Shown one piece after another: positions 60,327-64,000 of a DNA stretch of 64,000 nt. Position 1 is the first letter of the stretch. Each line of letters opens with the position of its first letter. The notes under the pieces were generated by a model. It was not told the DNA's origin. It saw only the letters and a program-made list of their open reading frames with translations, and did no database searches. Source of the stretch: JASSUD01 sp031963045 (lineage in GTDB: Bacteria > Pseudomonadota > Gammaproteobacteria > Burkholderiales > Burkholderiaceae); assembly GCA_031963045.1 (NCBI GenBank), contig JASSUK010000043.1, positions 45,659 through 109,658 on the forward strand, read 5' to 3'. A program made the translations under genes and the position numbers.

Positions 60327-60432
60327 ATAGGTTGGTGGTGACGAAGGAACCCCAACATGCACACCATGCCCTCCTGAAGACCTGCTTATAAACTGTTTAA
60401 AAGCAGAAGTTAAGAGTCGAGAGTGCGCATGA
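60327..60432. repeat. Truncated REP/BIME-like pair upstream of xerD
   Basis: A left half (TAGGTTGGTGGTGACGAAGG, CCCCAACATGCACACCATG) and spacer (CCTGAAGACCTGCTTATAAA) are present. The right half stops after AGAGTGCGCATG. The xerD start lies 23 bases on, so the repeat may carry part of its leader. Confidence 0.85.
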
Positions 60433-60454
60433 AAACCACTCTACCTCTAACCTT

Positions 60455-61429
60455 ATGGCCGTTAAAAAAGCCCCTCATTCCACACCACCCAATCCTAAAA
60501 TGGGCAGGCCGCCAAACCTATCCAAACCTGCGCTGCCTATAAAAAGCGCAGCCGCCATCGATGCTTTTTGCGATGCGCTATGGCTAGAGCAAAACGCCTC
60601 TCTCAATACCCTACAAGCCTACCGGCTCGACTTATCCCTCTTCGCACAATGGCTAGCAACCCAAGCACATAACACCGATCTAGAAACCGCAACCGAAGCA
60701 CAGCTACGCCAATACAACATAGACCGCGCACAAAGCAAAGCAAGCTCAGCCAACCGCCGTTTATCCGTATTTAGAAAATTCTTCGCCTGGAGCCTACGCG
60801 AAAACCATATCCATGCCGATCCCACCCTCCATATAGAAGCAGCCAAACAACCCCCTCGTTTTCCCGGCACCCTATCGGAAAAGCAAGTAGAAGCATTATT
60901 AGCTGCACCGGACATAGGCACCGCATTAGGAGTCAGAGATAAAACCATGCTCGAACTCATGTATGCCAGCGGCCTAAGAGTATCGGAACTCACCACCCTC
61001 AAAACCGTAGACATTGGCTTAAACGAAGGAGTAGTGCGCGTAATAGGAAAAGGATCAAAAGAGCGCATCGTGCCCTTTGGCGAAGAAGCGCGCGAATGGC
61101 TACAACGCTATCTTCAAACTGCGCGGCCCGCATTACTAGGAGCACGCGCAGCCAATGCTTTTTTTGTCACCACGCGCGCAGCGGGCATGACACGCCAGCA
61201 ATTCTGGGGCCTAATCAAACGCTACACCCGTATAGCAGACATCCAAGCACCACTCTCCCCCCACACCCTACGCCATGCTTTTGCAACACACCTACTCAAC
61301 CATGGAGCAGACCTACGCGTTATTCAACTCCTATTAGGCCATGCAGACATCTCCACCACCCAAATCTACACCCACGTAGCCAAAGAACGCCTAAAAACCC
61401 TACATAAAACCCACCATCCAAGAGGATAA
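60455..61429 (+). CDS. xerD: Tyrosine recombinase XerD
   Basis: This 324-residue site-specific recombinase resolves chromosome dimers at dif together with XerC. The catalytic set is visible: Arg in LMYASGLRVSELTTL near residue 174, Lys region VIGKGSKERIVPFGE, H-x-x-R in SPHTLRHAFATHLL near residues 269-272, His in LLGHADISTTQ and the nucleophile Tyr in IYTHVAKERL near residue 305. An extra basic, Pro-rich leader of about 25 residues precedes the SAM-like DNA-binding domain. It is slightly longer than E. coli XerD. Confidence 0.92.
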   Translation: MAVKKAPHSTPPNPKMGRPPNLSKPALPIKSAAAIDAFCDALWLEQNASLNTLQAYRLDLSLFAQWLATQAHNTDLETATEAQLRQYNIDRAQSKASSANRRLSVFRKFFAWSLRENHIHADPTLHIEAAKQPPRFPGTLSEKQVEALLAAPDIGTALGVRDKTMLELMYASGLRVSELTTLKTVDIGLNEGVVRVIGKGSKERIVPFGEEAREWLQRYLQTARPALLGARAANAFFVTTRAAGMTRQQFWGLIKRYTRIADIQAPLSPHTLRHAFATHLLNHGADLRVIQLLLGHADISTTQIYTHVAKERLKTLHKTHHPRG

Positions 61430-61433
61430 GTAA

Positions 61434-61545
61434 AGAGTGGTATGCATATAAAGCACCGCCAACCTTTCAAGAACGGTAGGTTGGCGGTGACGAAGGAACC
61501 CCAACATGCACGCCACTGCCTCCTTGAAGAGCAGCCCCAAAAAAA
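61434..61545. repeat. Decayed REP half plus REP left half after xerD
   Basis: GTGGTATGCATATAAAGCACCGCC-AACCT-like sequence is a broken right half. GTAGGTTGGCGGTGACGAAG with CCCCAACATGCACGCCAC from 61476 is a well-kept left half, with spacer up to CTTGAAGAGCAGC. Confidence 0.8.
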
Positions 61546-61982
61546 CAAGATTTATCTTAAATTATTACAAATATGCGGTTTATTCCGGATGGGTGAATCT
61601 CGCAATCTAGTGAAAGGTATGGACCTTTTTTGCAGGAGATGCGTGACTATAGGTGAGCGATTTCCCTAAAAAGGCATATTTCCGAATATATTTTTTACTT
61701 ACTTTAAAGAATTTAGAAAAATTCTGCATTCCACATCTATGCCGCGTGATGCTATCTATAAGATTAACAGCTAAAAAGCCTGCAAAGCCCGCCACACATA
61801 GGTTTCAATATAAAAAAAGCAGCTATACCAGCCCTGGAATTAGCACATTTTTACCATCACTGGGTCTCTTATTCAGAGCAGATTTATCTTAAATTTTCTT
61901 AAAGTATACGGTGCATTACCTATATATACGGTAACCCATATTGCCAATAGTGCGAGCAATCTTATTTCCGAAAGGATTCTCA
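61546..61982. other. Intergenic region, no convincing gene
   Basis: A 79-codon plus-strand frame at 61653-61892 has no ribosome site and no recognisable family, so I do not call it a gene. The phrase AGATTTATCTTAAATT with following similar bases occurs twice (near 61547 and 61879), about 330 bases apart, which hints at an old duplication. The last 100 bases are AT-rich and likely contain the promoter of the next gene. Confidence 0.4.
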
Positions 61983-64000
61983 TGTCAGCAACTGCAATAA
62001 TTACTGGTTCCTCCAATCATCCATATTCATCCAAAGCCCCGGATTCGCCCACTCCCTCCCAAAAAAGTAGTCGAGTTGACGCACGATCGGAGGGTATAGA
62101 TTGCTACTTACAAAGCCTGGAAGATAAAAACCCAGTAGAGCAGCTCACACTCCAGCTTTTAACCGGCCTCACACTTCACAGTAAAGTCAGTAAAACAAAA
62201 GAAGAATCTAACTGGCTAGAAGATATTAAGTGGGCATACAAACAAATAAAAAAAGGCAACACTGTTCTAAATGAAAACAACATCCCAGCACCTACCGATA
62301 TCTCAGACTTAACCGAGCACCATACAAAAATCAAAACCTGCTTTAAAGACATAGGGCCAGGATCCGACATTGCCGATATCGATCACACCATTCGTAGCGC
62401 GATAGAAGCAAAAATTTTCAAAAATGAAAATGGGAATATCGTACTAGCAGAAAACATAAAAGAACAAATAGAAACCCTGTTTAAAAATATAGAAATATCT
62501 ACACAAAAAATCAATGAAATAAATGTAGACAAGCTAAACCTAAACAACTCTGAGCATCGTGCACAGCTAGAAGCGCACCACAGTAATTTAGTAGAGATTA
62601 TGGCCAAAGTAGGGCTATTTCTCTTCGTCGCCATATTTTATACCCACTCTACAGGCGCAATCATTCCATTCCTTGTCTCAAGAGGTGAAGATCGATCTTC
62701 TAATCACCTCGCGAATAACAATGAGAGAAACCGCTCTACTCAAAACACCGTCACACCAGAAATAGAACTATCAGAAAAAATAGTGCACCTCTATGCAAAA
62801 TATAATGAATTTGCAAAAGTACTAAAAGAAAAAGACGAGCAATGGAGAAAACGAGAAATCCGACGCGGAAAAATGCCAGACCGTGCGCCTTTAGCGCAGA
62901 AAGAAATAGAACAACCCACCATACCATCCTCTCCGTCTCCTTCCTTACTCCCACCAATCAATAAGGAAGAAGGCCCATTTGGTAGTGTAATGGCAGGATC
63001 TATTTTAGAGGTGATTAAAGAAGCATTGCGCTTTATTACAGGCCGCTCCCCAACCAGCCCTACCCAGAATAATTCTAGAGCAAGCAGCCGCGACTATTTT
63101 ACGCATTCATCTGGTAGCGAGCGCATAGATTTCTCAGCTATGTCTGCGTCACACGCTACGTCCCCTATAGCTACCAATCAGCAAAATCTAGCCGAACACC
63201 CACATAACGGTGCAGGCGATATTGCTAGTATGCTTAGATTTACAGAGAGTATGGAGCTTACTAATAAGCTTGCTGCTGTATCTAATAAAGATAATACTAA
63301 ATCGCATGGATGGACATCAAAAAGAAAACGCTTCCATACCTATCCATTTGACCAAGACAGCACTTATAGTAGTAGCACGGAAGATCTTACCAATCAACCA
63401 AAAGCATTAATTGTAGACAATACGAATATAAATCATCAAAAATATATTTTTTCAAGGGCTATTAAAAATAGAAAACGTGCTGCACTCTTAGAAAGAAATA
63501 GTTATATAAATAAACTGAAAACAGTATTATTGGTAAAAGCACCAAAAACACTTTTAATAAATAAATTGCAAAAGCAAGCGAAAGTATTCAGAGCTGCAAA
63601 ATATAATTTTTTACAAACGCAAGCTGCGCAGATGGAATTAATTGCACAGCGTGGTAAAAAAATAAAGAGATTGCAAACGGAATTGGATAAAGCATCTGCA
63701 CAGCGCAGCCATGTAGAAGAACAGCTGGAGCGATTAAGAGAAACTGCTGCTAATGCACAGGCTGCATCAACCGAGCAAATTGCACAATTGCAAACGGAAT
63801 TGGATAAAGCATCTGCACAGCGCAGCCATGCAGAAGAACAGCTGGAGCAATTGCAAAAGACTGCTACTGAAGCAAAGACTGCAGCAGCCAAGCAAACTGC
63901 ACAACTGCAAATGGAATTGGATGAAGCATCTGCACAGCGCAGCCATGCAGAAGAACAGCTGGAGCAATTGCAAAAGACTGCTACTGAAGCAAAGACTGCA
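61983..64000 (+). CDS. Long coiled-coil effector-like protein (5' part, runs off the window)
   Basis: The frame from the ATG at 61983 (GAAAGGATTCTC upstream) is open to the end of the window, at least 672 residues. The N-terminus is Ser/Pro-rich. Helices follow, then one hydrophobic segment near residues 211-235 (EIMAKVGLFLFVAIFYTHST), a second Pro/Ser-rich linker (PSSPSPSLLPP), possible nuclear-localisation-like clusters (TSKRKRF near residue 440), and from about residue 560 a coiled coil with 39-residue tandem repeats. I know no family. The layout resembles the other effector-like genes. Being partial, its full function cannot be judged. Confidence 0.65.
63671..64000 (+). repeat. 117-bp tandem repeats encoding a 39-residue coiled-coil unit
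   Basis: Units start at 63671, 63788 and 63905, exactly 117 bases apart. Each encodes LQTELDKASAQRSHAEEQLE followed by QLQKTATEAKTAAAKQT-like sequence. The last copies are nearly identical at the DNA level and the array continues beyond the window. Thirty-nine residues is not a whole number of heptads. Confidence 0.88.

Noticed and set aside
61653..61892. A 79-codon plus-strand frame after xerD
   Set aside because: It has no Shine-Dalgarno site, odd composition and no recognisable domain.
1..64000. tRNA, rRNA and riboswitch genes
   Set aside because: I looked through the intergenic regions for cloverleaf ends with CCA-type acceptors, rRNA cores and common riboswitch motifs and saw none. A covariance-model scan would be needed to exclude them.

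Overview
The window reads as the chromosome of a betaproteobacterial (Burkholderiaceae-type) endosymbiont. The housekeeping genes have Burkholderia-like content and local order: pyrE next to maeB, lpxB-rnhB, sucC-sucD-terC-pilA, paired small cytochromes c, nth and xerD. The DNA is AT-richer than free-living Burkholderia. It is full of eukaryote-like domains (F-box, ankyrin, NACHT/HEAT, a bZIP-like basic region), short interspersed repeats and gene remnants. A fungus-associated endobacterium of the Mycoavidus/Glomeribacter kind fits best. That placement is inference from gene content, not from any search.

Layout. About 1-12.8 kb is an accessory block: a giant TPR-NACHT-HEAT protein, three F-box/ankyrin proteins and remnants of an antitoxin, a serine recombinase and an AbiEii-type nucleotidyltransferase. 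About 12.8-23.5 kb is mixed: a hemerythrin and membrane-protein cluster, a DsbA-fold protein that has lost both active-site cysteines, a 2-hydroxycarboxylate transporter flanked by a duplicated dsbA 3' end, a frameshifted effector-like gene, a stomatin-like protein, toxin-antitoxin debris around an intact HepT/MntA pair, and AlkB. About 23.7-35.4 kb is the recombination operon recC, recB, recD, with a fourth F-box/ankyrin gene lodged between recC and recB. About 35.6-43.7 kb is an effector-like island: a family of proteins with paired membrane segments like chlamydial Inc proteins, a coiled-coil protein, and a protein with a bZIP-like basic region. About 44.4-61.4 kb is core metabolism: lipid A genes (lpxA, lpxB), heptose activation, pyrE, maeB, rnhB, an intact VapBC pair, sucCD, a TerC exporter, a type IV pilin, cytochromes, endonuclease III and XerD. 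The last 2 kb is the 5' part of a long coiled-coil protein that runs off the window.

An inverted REP/BIME-like repeat (core GTAGGTTGG...CCCCAACATGC) is scattered only over the right half, from recD onward. An intact REP-associated tyrosine transposase gene sits directly between REP pairs at 57.6 kb. The repeat supplies the stop codons of recD, pyrE and the transposase gene itself.

Taken together, the core genes keep membrane lipid A synthesis, TCA/malate metabolism and DNA repair. The accessory genes look like a host-interaction arsenal: putative ubiquitin-ligase adaptors, membrane-inserting proteins, a candidate nucleomodulin and a receptor-like NACHT protein. Remnants of toxin-antitoxin modules and mobile elements record ongoing genome decay.
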